A DNA stretch of 64,000 nucleotides from Darksidea phi (lineage: Eukaryota; Ascomycota; Dothideomycetes; Pleosporales; Lentitheciaceae): contig JASJFT010000221.1 of NCBI GenBank assembly GCA_030770425.1, forward strand, positions 1 to 64,000. Direction: 5' to 3'. Both the position numbers and the translations under genes were made by a program. Under the pieces are notes generated by a model. That model was not told the DNA's origin. It saw only the letters and a list, made by a program, of their open reading frames with translations, and did no database searches. The stretch's first letter is position 1. Every line of letters begins with the position of its first letter. This document shows positions 23,940 through 32,798 of this stretch, in pieces.

Positions 23940-25138
23940 CTATGTATATGAAGAAGATAGAGAGTCATACATATGGACTTCGAGTTCCTTGCTGCAAATT
24001 AGTAAAATACCTAACCCTAAATGGCGCGCTAGAAAAGACCATCTTTTGCCTAATCTCTTCTGCCACTGCAATTTTTGACGACGTCGCAACGATATTCGTG
24101 AATCTGCCTGGTTACTATACATTTGTTCGATGACTATATCCGTGGCAACGCTAGCCCTGGTCTTGCCTTGATGGAGCCGGTCTGTCAGAGTCGATGTCTT
24201 TTCCAGTTCGATGCGCTTCTTCTCAAAATAGTGGTAGAGAAGCACTCTTGAGATCCTGAGTTTAACTGGATCCATAATGCAACTACGCTCCGTAATTTCA
24301 GCGTTACGGAGAGTTTGAAACATCTTTCCTATCAATGACGTTTCGTGCGTTGGGTTACTCAGTTGAGGATAATGCCAAAAGCCTTTGTGAGTCCATCCAA
24401 AGCGAAGACACTCGATGAAACTGGTTGCATCTTCCCGAAGAAAGGAATCACCAAGCTTTATGATGTCTGATATGGATTTGACGTTATACAAAGATGCCAA
24501 CTTCTGGTAAGAGAAAAGATAGTGAGAAGGTGGAGATGATGGTATATGCCATTTCTGTGTATTGTCGCATACTGGACTTACACTCCAGTCAGAAGATACG
24601 CTGGATACTGGATCCGAAGCAAACTGTTCCGGTCTATCTTGGAAGAAAGGCGATTGAAGACTGGCTTCTGGACTAGTGATGCCGCTTGGTGCTGAACTAT
24701 TGGATGCTTCGCAAGGCTCGTTATCAATACATACTGTTTGCCTCGTATCCGCATCGGCGGAACCCTCTACCATAGGACAAAGATAGTTTGAATCTCCTGA
24801 TATGGCGGAACTGACGGGAAGCTGCCCTCTGTTAGGCTGGCGAGCTAGTCTAGCTAGACGTGACTGCGGGCGGCGTTCTGTATGATTTTTGTGCTGCTGA
24901 AGTTTTCCAGAGTAGTCTCTATGATTCAAGAGTTTGTTTGGTATAGGTTTCTCCAAGCGTTGAGCGTAAGAAGGTTCTGGCCTCAAATCGAACACTAGTG
25001 CGTGTGGTAGGAGTTTCGGTCGAATACAATCTAGACACTCAGAATCCGCTACCGCAATGAAAGACAAACAATCTCTAAATAACGAAATGAACTGTCCGGA
25101 TTAGCGTAGTTCTGGGCCGCATGTCGATCCTACCTCAT
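23940..25138 (-). CDS. 379-residue protein of unknown function
   Basis: The main exon 23940-25074 is a long uninterrupted minus-strand frame with no ATG at its 5' end. A 59-bp intron (25075-25133, GTAGGA to TTTAG) joins it to the five bases ATGAG at 25134-25138 and gives an N-terminus M-R-D-C-L-S-F-I-A-V. This micro-exon is plausible but unproven; the first internal Met is near codon 100. The N-terminal third is basic and Ser/Gln-rich (likely disordered). The C-terminal half is helical and ends with a conserved-looking K-R-L-G-K-R-W-S-F-L-A-R-H-L-G-L-G-I-L-L-I-C segment that I associate with an uncharacterised family in ascomycetes, from memory of pattern only. No catalytic motif or membrane helix is evident. 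Confidence 0.6.
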
Positions 25139-25537
25139 CCTCTCTCATTCGAGTCTGGACGTGCTTTGGGAGCGGTTCATTGCCAACGTTCTATCTAGGA
25201 TTAGCCTGAGCCCTACCAAGGTGGCATTACCTACTAGAGTTATGGAGCGCATGGAGATTGGGGACAGAGTGAATTGGAACATGAGAAACAAATACACAGA
25301 GGGGAAAGGACCACTGGCGTAGCACTTAAGGTTAAAAGGAATAGTTCACAAACTTTCCGAACGTCTTTGGCATTATTAGAATCTATATATAGTTTTGGCT
25401 TGCTCGAATCGATTAAAGAACACCAAAACAAGGTCCGCCGAACGGGCCCTCTTTCGGGCCATAGTTTCTAAAAATACATATCGTTAGATACTTAAGTTAG
25501 AATTTCCATCCAGCCTATATCATAGGTTGGAACCATT
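25139..25537. other. Intergenic, no gene supported
   Basis: Short frames on both strands without ATG context or motifs. Probably the divergent promoter region between the minus-strand gene before it and the plus-strand frame after it. Confidence 0.4.
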
Positions 25538-25894
25538 ATGTTTAAGAATTCAAGACCTACTTTCCCAGAATCATGTGCCGGAAAAACACAAACTCAACCA
25601 AGAAACGGCCTAAGCTCACGTCGACAGAACAAATTTAGAGGCAGGATTTTCGATGACAAAGCGACCCCAAAGCTCCAAACGATACATCTTATCAGGCATT
25701 CAACGCGAACTGTACATGAAAGAGGGGAGAATTTAAAACTGCAGAGCATTCTTCTACACTCATTAGCATCGAAAGAAAATGCAGCGAAGGGCTATTCGCA
25801 GTCTGTGGGGATGATGTCACCGACTGACTTTAATGATCTGCAGAATGAGATATGCAAGATGCTCCAAGAAGCATGGAACTACAGAGGCGGTTAA
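25538..25894 (+). CDS. Hypothetical 118-residue basic protein
   Basis: A single-exon ATG frame with a purine at -3 (accattATG). It is strongly basic in the first half (K-T-Q-T-Q-P-R-N-G-L-S-S-R-R-Q-N-K-F-R-G-R) and ends in an amphipathic helix (F-N-D-L-Q-N-E-I-C-K-M-L-Q-E-A-W). It shows no signal peptide, membrane helix or recognised domain. It could be one exon of a longer gene, since a frame just upstream (about 25274-25471) is also open. Confidence 0.35.
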   Translation: MFKNSRPTFPESCAGKTQTQPRNGLSSRRQNKFRGRIFDDKATPKLQTIHLIRHSTRTVHERGENLKLQSILLHSLASKENAAKGYSQSVGMMSPTDFNDLQNEICKMLQEAWNYRGG

Positions 25895-26093
25895 TTCTTA
25901 GCCTAAGCTAGGTCTCAATGCTAAAAGAATGCATATTTAGTTCATGCTGTAACGTTATGTTGTCTTTGTGTATTTGTTAACAGAGTGTGAGATTCGGTTC
26001 TATCCCTTCCGTACTAGCGTGATAGTCCACCCGGATGAAAGAAGCCAGAACTAAAACTTACAGTACGAATTACGTAATTACTAAAGAAAGTCT

Positions 26094-26399
26094 TCTGCCT
26101 AGTAGTCTAAGGCAACTTAAGAAGAGTCTCTAATTATGTAATTATTATACTAGCTCTAAAGTCGAGAATTAGATTAATGCAATGTCATCTATTTTTAGAA
26201 TGTCTCCTAGAGTTGCCTCACACAGACTACTAAGCAGAACGAGAGGTAGGGTCCCCAGAATTGGACCCTAAGCAATAGCTATTCTTAGAATGTCTCCCAG
26301 AGTTGCCTCACGCAGACTACTAAGCAGAACGAGAGGTTAGTTAGGGTCCCTAGAATTGGACCTTAAGCAATAGCTATTCTTAGAATGTCTCTGGAGTTG
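26094..26399. repeat. Direct repeats of 90-95 bp plus an inverted partial copy (MITE-like)
   Basis: Unit 1 (26189-26278) and unit 2 (26279-26373) share the series agaatgtctc, gagttgcctcac, agactactaagcagaacgag and an imperfect palindrome ggtcc...ggacc; a third copy is cut short at 26374-26399. At 26094-26116 part of the unit occurs in inverted orientation (tctgcctagtagtct...ggcaac). The inverted and direct copies together resemble a miniature inverted-repeat element that has been duplicated. They border a minisatellite. Confidence 0.65.
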
Positions 26400-26404
26400 A
26401 AACG

Positions 26405-26612
26405 ACGGCCAGTCGAAAAGATAGGCCAGCCGAAAAGATAGGCCAGCCAATAGAACTGGCCAGCCGAGAAGGTAGGCCAGCCGAGAAGGTAGGCCAGCCG
26501 AAAAGATAGGCCAGCCAAACTGGCCAGCTGGAAAAGATAGGCCAGCCGAAAAGATAGGCCAGCCAATAGAACTGGCCAGCCGGAGAAGGTAGGCTAGCCG
26601 TAAATACAGACC
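26405..26612. repeat. 17-bp GC-rich minisatellite
   Basis: About a dozen units related to ggccagccgaaaagata, with variants gagaaggta and an aatagaact insert. Because the unit is 17 bp, any frame cycles through all phases every 51 bp, and two minus-strand frames stay open across it, giving Leu/Ala/Phe/Trp-rich repeats. This openness follows from the repeat lacking stops and is not good evidence for a protein. Confidence 0.85.
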
Positions 26613-26783
26613 AGCCGATGGGATATTAATCACGGGCGCTTGAAACCTATAGTTTTGGGCAAATTTCATAATAGTGTTTCCTTGAAAGCAATCTAACTAA
26701 AAGAGCGTGATTCATCCATGAGCCCAATCTTCGCCAACAATCCAGCTAATCGTTAAATACTGGCGACGCACACCTTGATGTTT

Positions 26784-27107
26784 TCATGGGTACCAGCATG
26801 TAAGAGATTGGAACTCCTCTGAGAGCTCAATTCTACTGTCGCCCCGCAGTCCCTCATCTCCACCAATCTGATTGTTACAGCTGTCGTCCCTATAGAAACG
26901 GCATCTGATGGATTCAGGCCATTCTGCCGCATTCAACGGGCCCGATGAGGATCCCAAGCAGCCGCCGCTAGGATAGCACCAGCCCTTGACTTCTTGGTTA
27001 TTGTAATAGAGGTAACCTATATCGTCGGGCAGAAATTGAGGGATTGGGGTAGGAACGCTAGCGGCGAGGGTTGCCATGCTGATAGTGAAGACAGAGATAA
27101 GCTTCAT
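26784..27107 (-). CDS. Small secreted Cys-containing protein (effector candidate)
   Basis: A single exon, 107 residues from ATG at 27107; longer frames start upstream but the signal sequence begins exactly at this Met. The signal peptide is M-K-L-I-S-V-F-T-I-S-M-A-T-L-A-A-S (about residues 1-17), followed by a Pro-rich segment. Five Cys occur at residues 44, 50, 69, 77 and 104. The pattern S-I-R-C-R-F-Y-R-D-D-S-C and the terminal S-L-T-C-W recall small fungal secreted proteins with a crystallin-like C-R-F-Y...C layout. There are no membrane helices after the signal. A TATA-like box lies about 80 bp upstream. The gene sits between two repeat arrays in a transposon-bordered island, a setting common for effectors. 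Secretion is well supported; a role at the host interface is inference. Confidence 0.65.
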   Translation of the reverse strand: MKLISVFTISMATLAASVPTPIPQFLPDDIGYLYYNNQEVKGWCYPSGGCLGSSSGPLNAAEWPESIRCRFYRDDSCNNQIGGDEGLRGDSRIELSEEFQSLTCWYP

Positions 27108-27187
27108 GTTAAGAGAATAAAGCGAAATAGATGGATATTGAGTGTAGCAGGTGTTCTTGGGTAATGATGTTTCGGTGGTCAGTTCTC

Positions 27188-27195
27188 TTATATAG
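27188..27195 (-). promoter_or_regulatory. TATA-like box of the secreted-protein gene
   Basis: Minus-strand tatataag, about 80 bp before the ATG at 27107; spacing suits a fungal core promoter with a short 5' leader. Confidence 0.45.
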
Positions 27196-27244
27196 AGAAC
27201 AGTAGCGCCTGCCAACACATACTACCAATCTGTGTCTCATTTTC

Positions 27245-27670
27245 GTCTGTACTGCGGCATAGCCAATAAAACAGCTAGCTTAAAAAAAGTGTGATGGATT
27301 GCTTGGCAATACAACGCTATGTGGCATTAGACCACTCAGCATACCCACTCTTTATTTCTTTGTCTGTACACGTGCAACAGCATTGCTAATAAAAGATCTG
27401 GCTAAAGAGAAGGATTAGAATAGATTGCGTAGCGGTGCAACGCTATGTAGCATTATACTACTCAGCATACCCACTCTCTGTACACGTGCAACAGCATAGC
27501 CAATGAATGAGCCAGCTAACGAGAAGAGCCAAAATAGATTATGTAGCGATACAACGCCACTTTAGCATTATACTACTCAGCATATCCACTCTTTACTTCT
27601 TCGTCTGTATGCGTGCAACGGCATAGCCAATACAAGAATAGATTGCTTGGCAATACGACACCACTTAGCC
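27245..27670. repeat. Tandem array of about 115-126 bp units (3.5 copies)
   Basis: Units start at 27245, 27362, 27477 and 27603 with gtctgtacacgtgcaaca-like sequence. They contain catagccaat (a CCAAT-type site), a tagattgcgtagc block and an attatactactcagcatac block. Copies differ by substitutions and by a short deletion at the start of the third. The array fills the space upstream of the secreted-protein gene and upstream of the MADS-like gene. Confidence 0.8.
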
Positions 27671-27779
27671 TTGTCTTAGAATGAACATTAAAAAGTGCCA
27701 AAGGCGACTTGGTTTGGCATCCGAACCTCCCAGCCCTTGTTTAAAATTTAGCAATTCGGCCTAATCTAGCTAATTAATT

Positions 27780-28264
27780 ATGTCCTTCCAGAAACAACAG
27801 CGCTTCGCTAGCGCAAAAACCAGGCGGGCTGCGAACAACAATTATCAAAGATTGTCCAAAACTCTATACAAGAAATTGGAGAAGTTGAGCCTTGACTACG
27901 ATGCCAAGGTGTACTTTATAGCCTATCGCAACGGCCGGTTCCACGGATGTTCATCTGCAGATAGAACAGGTCTACCTTGGTCACCGCCAAGTCAAAACTC
28001 TCTCGTAAGTTCACTGTATCTTATTGGCATCAACTGATATAAGTATAGGATCGATTCTACCCTGTCCCAGTAATGAAAACGCTATCTCGTTATTCCCAAT
28101 CCCAGCACGAACAGGTAAACGCTACTTGCCAGAAGTCCAACACGCACGAGATTCTTGATTCGAGGACAGTTGGCTTCGAAACATTGGCGGACAAGCAGAG
28201 TTCCATCACGGTACAAGAACCTGATACCGTTTCACCAAGGCAGCAGTTGGAGAAAATGGAATGA
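27780..28264 (+). CDS. MADS-box-like (SRF-type) protein, short and diverged
   Basis: Two exons: 27780-28004 and 28049-28264, 146 residues; the intron (44 bp) has GTAAGT, CAACTGAT and TATAG, phase 0. Residues about 13-60 (R-R-A-A-N-N-N-Y-Q-R-L-S-K-T-L-Y-K-K-L-E-K-L, then Y-D-A-K-V-Y-F-I-A-Y-R-N-G-R-F) follow the MADS layout of a basic helix, then a strand-like segment ending in R-N-G-R. A W-S-P-P...F-Y-P-V-P end follows, and the last part is created by the splice, which supports the model. MADS domains bind CArG-type DNA as dimers. Here several of the usual basic residues at the start are missing and the remaining tail (about 60 residues) is Gln/Ser-rich with no further domain. It may be a diverged member of a fungal expansion of short MADS-like proteins. 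DNA binding is inferred, not shown. Confidence 0.6.
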
Positions 28265-28495
28265 GGATACAGGAGACCCCCAGACGATGGAAGGGCTGTC
28301 GTAGAAAAGAATGATGTGTCCCGAGATTCACAAGTTACGTATGAAATTCATAGGAAACACCGCAATAGCCTCAAGTTCAAAGCTGGAGCTTGACTCCATA
28401 GCTGCACACGTTCAGTTACACCTGCAATTCTGCGTCTTTGCATTGCCAACATCATTCCGCTAAGCTGCATATGGTTAGCATTTGCCCATAAGCGT

Positions 28496-28575
28496 CAGCC
28501 AATCAGCACCGGTTCACCGGCACAAACGGTCGACAGTGTGACTGTTTGTGCCAGCAAACTGGTGCTGATTGGCTG
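28496..28575. repeat. 80-bp inverted repeat, strong hairpin with CCAAT in each arm
   Basis: Arms 28496-28527 and 28544-28575 match at 28 of 32 positions, with a 16-bp loop; the four differences are all transitions. Each arm begins with cagccaatcagcacc or its complement, so two CCAAT/ATTGG motifs face each other. It lies between the MADS-like gene and the cupin gene, in no reading frame. It could be a fold-back transposon relic or a regulatory palindrome. Confidence 0.8.
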
Positions 28576-29050
28576 GCAACTCTTGACAAATCTTCTCAAT
28601 CCTAAGGTGCGCAGTGAGCGCGATCCTGTCGAAATACTAGTTTAATTACATTGGCAGTTAGACTTTCAACGTGCGGAAGGGCGCGCGATGGCGAGATCGA
28701 GGCGGGATGGCGAGGCGCGATGAGGAGGTCAAGGCGTGTTGGAGAAAGTTGATTAGTTGATCGTGCCACGAGAAAACAGCTGTTGTCGTGAGGATCATAG
28801 TACATAAAACCTAATACTACACAGAGACGAGTGCATTACGTGACATGGTGGGGAAATGTTAGTTTATAGACTACGGATCAAGGTGATTACGCACCTCTTC
28901 AAGAAAGAGGTTAAGAACTAGTTTTGTCCATGATTACAACGTTTAAATGTAATGAATGCTAAACGATCGTAATTAAATTAAGAGAGCAATGGCAAATGAA
29001 ACGCTTTGGCCCTTAGCTCACTACCTTCACTATTCTCCAAGCTTGTAATC
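28576..29050. other. Intergenic, no gene supported
   Basis: A minus-strand ATG frame at 28602-28805 (67 codons) is open but has no motif and a poor composition. The rest is plain AT-moderate spacer, presumably the 3' region of the cupin gene. Confidence 0.4.
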
Positions 29051-29861
29051 CTACTGCTCTAGATTGCACTTAGCTAAGCAGGTACTGACATCCTGTGCTA
29101 GGTTTTCTGGGATCGCTTTCCTAAATTCTTCAATACTCGTACCGTTAATGGTGCTCGGATCTCCCAGCGTAGCGTTCACAATCCCAGCATTGAGGCTGAA
29201 AAAGTTTTGTGCCATCTGGCTTGTTCCGGGATTGTCTGAGTTGAGCCCCGCTATGATTACGGCACGCTCACATCCGTCATTGAACTGCCAATGTATGCTC
29301 CCTTGTGGGAACACGGTGCCTTGGAGTTTTTGGAGTGTGCCGGCAATCTCCTGGTTCTGCCCAGGCTGGACAAGCCCGTTCTCTAGAACACTACCGAACC
29401 TGAGGTTCGAACCTTCAACGAGAACAAGGAACTCCGTGGCACGAGGATGTATGTGGGGTGTGTTGATGCCACAAGGCTCAAGGAAGCCAACTACCATGCT
29501 AATGCCTAGGCCAGCGGAGAAAGGGTAGGTTTTGGCGGTCTGCGTCCCGGTTCAGCATTCTCACTGTTTAACATGTTTGGTGTATACTTACGGCTGCCTT
29601 AACAGCCCCGCCCATTGAATCAATGGCGGGCTCTGGACCGTTGAAATCAAAAACTATAATCTTTTCCAGCGCCTCTCCAGTCCGAAGTCCCTCTTCATCG
29701 ACGAGCAGCCCCTGAAAGTGCTTTATGGCCGTGGGCGCCGAAGAAAGGTCGCGAAAAAGATCTGCAATAGCATCTACGGCCGTGGTGGCAGTCGACTGAG
29801 AGATTGGGCTTGAGGTGCAGTTCGAATTGCGAGGGTGGGCTTGGGTGAAACTAGCAGCCAT
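29051..29861 (-). CDS. Spherulin-1A/germin-like cupin
   Basis: Exons are 29592-29861 (ATG at 29861) and 29051-29539, intron 52 bp (GTAAGT...TGCTGAAC...CGCAG), phase 0, 252 residues. Both cupin motifs are intact. Motif 1 is H119-I-H121-P-R-A-T-E126...G133. Motif 2 is P168-Q-G170-S-I-H173-W-Q-F-N177. The three His and the Glu would bind a metal, usually Mn in germins. The segment before motif 1 (F-L-E-P-C-G-I-N-T-P) and the end (C-L-A-K-C) fit spherulin-1A proteins, which are normally secreted and stress- or encystment-related. From this ATG there is no good signal peptide. In frame upstream lies a hydrophobic stretch (V-I-F-N-A-L-A-G-L) without its own ATG but with an ATA codon, so the true start may be altered or in an unseen exon. 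It shares a divergent promoter with the membrane-protein gene to its right. Confidence 0.85.
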
Positions 29862-30201
29862 GAGCCCGGCAAGGGCGTTGAAAATGACATGTATATGTAT
29901 GAAGAGATGTATGGCCTTTGTGAAGGGAGTGGGATGTAAGGTAGTGTACTAAAATTTTGAGATGGCGTAAAGCCGATTATTTATGCTTTTGCATGGTACG
30001 ACGTGAGCTAGTCAATCCTTTACGCTGTTCCGTGGTCCCAATATTGGGCCCCAAAAGTGCTATTTATAACTTGAGTCCGAATTCTGGTCCCCTCGCGAGT
30101 GAGTTGCGTAGTATGGTAGAGCCTAAAAAGACGAGTAATTTGTTATATAAAGAGTTAATGGCACAACCCCGAAAGGTAGAGCAGCTAGATCAGTTGTTAA
30201 C
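29862..30201. promoter_or_regulatory. Divergent promoter region, cupin gene / four-helix gene
   Basis: 340 bp separate the two start codons. On the plus strand a TATA-like tatataa lies at 30144-30150, 52 bp before the ATG at 30202. An out-of-frame ATG on the minus strand lies upstream of the cupin start. Confidence 0.5.
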
Positions 30202-31126
30202 ATGTTAACAAAGTGGATCTTCGTAGCTATTTCTACCGCATCTTTAGTCGCCATCTCGATTTTAACATTACAGATCCTATACATTGAACAGAACAATACG
30301 GCTGGTGTCCTTACTCTAAAAGTAAGTTTGATCATCGGTCCTGTTCTGGCAAACGAGCCTTAACCCAAGGATCTCGGTGCAACAGTTCAACCTCACTGGC
30401 GCAGTCTTAGATCAACTCTCATTACCCTCGCCTGCCCATCAAAAGAAAGACCTATTTCAGAACATCCAGAGCGCTGCCAACAGTGCCTTGGATGTGGCCG
30501 CAACCCGGGTTTCTGACGCTGCTAGTCACGTTCAAACCGCGCTAAGCTCTGTCGCAACCTTCGTCCAGGCGATCGAAGAGCATGTTCCCCACAACTGCTC
30601 CCTCGGCACGGGACAGTTCTGTGTTGGTTACAAACTGGACGTGCGATGCAGCGATCTCCCTCTGAACCTATCAGATCTCATTCCGGATATCGTCCAAGAC
30701 TTGCCGGATCCCCTTGAGATGACGATTCGGGAACGAGTGGGTGCACTAGCCCCGCTAGTAGTCAGCTTGGCCAAGTTCTACGTGCTTTATACGCCGAAGA
30801 TACTGCTCCCCACGCTAATCCTAATGGTGATACCAACAGCCTTCTCCGCCTGGCTAGTTTTTGCTAGCCTGTCGTCTAAGGCAATTGCTCTCCGTAAAGA
30901 GAAGATTAGGGTCATAATGCTGGCTCTTCTTATGATAGGGTTTATCTGCTGTATTCCTTTTGTTATGCTTGTCTTTATAACGCGCACCCTCATTGACAAG
31001 GCTAATGGGCTACCCTCTTGGGTCGAAGCGGAGAAAGGCGAAGTCTACGGGCTAAGCTCGGGCGCGCTCACCTGTGCTCTAGTAGCGGTATTAGCGGCTG
31101 GAGTGTCAGCTATCAATGTACTATAG
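30202..31126 (+). CDS. Four-helix membrane protein (SUR7/PalI-like layout), function unknown
   Basis: Exons are 30202-30321 and 30386-31126, intron 64 bp (GTAAGT, CTTAAC, AACAG), phase 0, 286 residues. Helix 1 is residues about 5-27. Then comes an outside-type loop of about 145 residues with an amphipathic helix region (about 60-105) and three Cys (111, 119, 128) in C-S-L-G-T-G-Q-F-C...R-C. Helices 2 (about 176-203), 3 (about 214-240) and 4 (about 264-286) follow, joined by a basic loop (A-L-R-K-E-K). One N-terminal helix, a Cys-bearing loop and three C-terminal helices resemble SUR7/PalI-type plasma-membrane proteins, but no diagnostic motif was found, so this is layout only. The first exon supplies ATG and the first helix; without it the frame lacks a start. 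Transcribed divergently from the cupin gene. Confidence 0.7.
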
Positions 31127-31649
31127 TTAACTTACGTTAAGAGTGTTTTTCCGCTAAGTTGAGGAAGTCGAAGTCCGAGGTTGGCACTTTCTTTGACCTC
31201 TGAAAGCTTGAAACGGGTCATGATCGTCACGTTAACCAACATCACATTCCAAAGTTAGACCGCTACGCTCTAGGGTACATAGTGCGCTGCATTATGCAGT
31301 ACTTCTCATACAGATTGATTAACGTCCATCCACGCGTGCCGGAAACCCCACACAACTTTTTATAACCACATATCCCACAACCTTTATTAAACTTAACGTA
31401 ACTCTTGGTATAATATGATTGAGCTGTGTTCCTAACCTAACCTTACTCTCTAACATCCCTCCCTGGGTTACCGGACACCTCCTGTGACCGGACAAACTGT
31501 TAGTACTTTGACTTTCAGTAAATAGAAAGCCTATGCGCACAACGAATATTACTATAATTCTATAAATTAGTCTGTTATAGCTAATACCGGATATCTATGA
31601 TCTACCCTTCCCTAAAAATTACGTTCGCATGGTCACCTCCGAGTCTGAT
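31127..31649. other. Intergenic, nothing identified
   Basis: Contains the 3' regions of the two flanking genes. No motif, repeat or plausible frame was found. Confidence 0.5.
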
Positions 31650-32156
31650 TTATATAGCGCCTTCTTTCGTGACGTAATAGACTTCACTTCCTGCAGCGCC
31701 AATCTCAAGCCTTTGTCGCTCCGAATTCTCGTAAGATAGTATTACATTAGCCTCAAAACCTCCCTCTGAAGCTCGGAAGTCATCACTAGCCTTGTACGCG
31801 CTATCGCAAGCAAATTTATCTAGCCGATTGGTACTTTCTGGGTCGGCGCTATCATATTTCTAGTTAGTGCCAGAAGCTTTCCATGTATTATGTAAGTATA
31901 GTATCTTACAAAGCTCGTTCATAAGGTGGCACAACTTAAATTTCCAGCCACAATCTCTTCGCCACACCTTCCAACCAAAAATCACGTGCGCTGACATGGT
32001 AATTGTCCAGCTAGCGTCCCCGCACGCCACCTCGTCGTTAAGTGAGGACTTTATTGTGGAGACGTTCGGAAGATGAAGCAGTGCGGCGATGAGATGGGCG
32101 AGACGCTGCAGGACTCTCCCGTGGCGGAAGCTTTGCCGAGGGTCGTGCTGAGTCAT
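31650..32156 (-). pseudogene. Single-frame gene interrupted by one TAG, unknown family
   Basis: A minus-strand frame from ATG at 32156 runs 98 codons to TAG at 31860-31862, then continues in the same frame for 69 codons to TAA at 31650-31652. The part after the TAG is clearly protein-like (K-Y-D-S-A-D-P-E-S-T-N-R-L-D-K-F-A-C-D and S-E-V-Y-Y-V-T-K-E-G-A-I). The part before it ends W-K-A-S-G-T-N, so a CAG (Gln) in place of TAG gives a smooth join. The first 50 residues are less convincing and may be non-coding. The Cys-rich middle (W-R-R-D-C-G-W-K-F-K-L-C) suggests a folded domain, not recognised. A ctaac next to the TAG makes a splice acceptor conceivable, but no donor was found. Confidence 0.45.
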
Positions 32157-32377
32157 CCCTGCCTTGGCTCAGCTCCGTGATCGGCGCCTTGGCGGAGGAA
32201 CACAGGACAGCGACCAGCCTGCCCGCTGTGGCACGTGACCATCGGCACTAAGGCCAGGGGCTCAGCCGCTTGCTCGATAGCCTCTTACATACATATCTAC
32301 CATCGATTCCCTTCGTGACATTCCCGCTCTCCCCTGGCTCAAATTCACCACACCTGCAATTCTCGCCTTCTACTACA

Positions 32378-32798
32378 ATGAGCCACGCCGCTCCGAAACG
32401 TATCGTTCTTAAATGTCCCGAGCGACATTGGAAGACTCAGAATGAGATGCTCAAAGCCTTTTTCGATTCACAAGGTCTCGATCTAGACAAGGATCACTTT
32501 ACACATATATTATTTGAGCCGTCTTCACCTTCCTATTTGTTCTTTGTCATCGATCTCCACTGCAAAACAGTCCCAGATATCAACCTCAGCCAGCTGGAAC
32601 TTCAAATTTTCAAAGTCTCCAAGAAGGAGCCATTGTACGTTCGGTTTCTCCTAACCTTAATTATTACGCTGGCTAATTCAACTTTAATCTAGTATATTTA
32701 CGAATCTTGGAGATGTAGGCCGTAAGCAGGCTCGACCGCGATCTCTAGATACGCCTTGGGGAACGGACGAACGTACCGGTATTAGTCAGACGAATTAG
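32378..32798 (+). CDS. Small 120-residue protein, unknown function
   Basis: Exons are 32378-32634 and 32693-32798. The 58-bp intron (GTACGT, GGCTAATT, TCTAG) is phase 2, and the new codon formed at the junction reads straight on (E-P-L-F-I-F-T-N-L-G). ATG 32378 is preceded by a pyrimidine-rich leader and ctacaATG. The product starts M-S-H-A-A-P-K-R-I-V-L and has mixed helix/strand composition. It has no signal peptide, helix or known motif, and ends T-G-I-S-Q-T-N. Its last 17 bases overlap the 3' end of the convergent gene on the other strand. Confidence 0.6.

Noticed and set aside
26337..26669. Minus-strand 110-codon frame across the minisatellite
   Set aside because: Its openness is explained by the stop-free 17-bp repeat; no believable start or flanking domain.
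28602..28805. Minus-strand 67-codon ATG frame
   Set aside because: No domain, no splice signals, composition not convincing.
29395..29415. ggttcgaacc, similar to a tRNA T-loop
   Set aside because: Lies inside the cupin coding exon with no cloverleaf arms around it.
29064..29528. Plus-strand 154-codon frame
   Set aside because: Antisense shadow of the cupin gene, whose metal-binding motifs are intact on the other strand.
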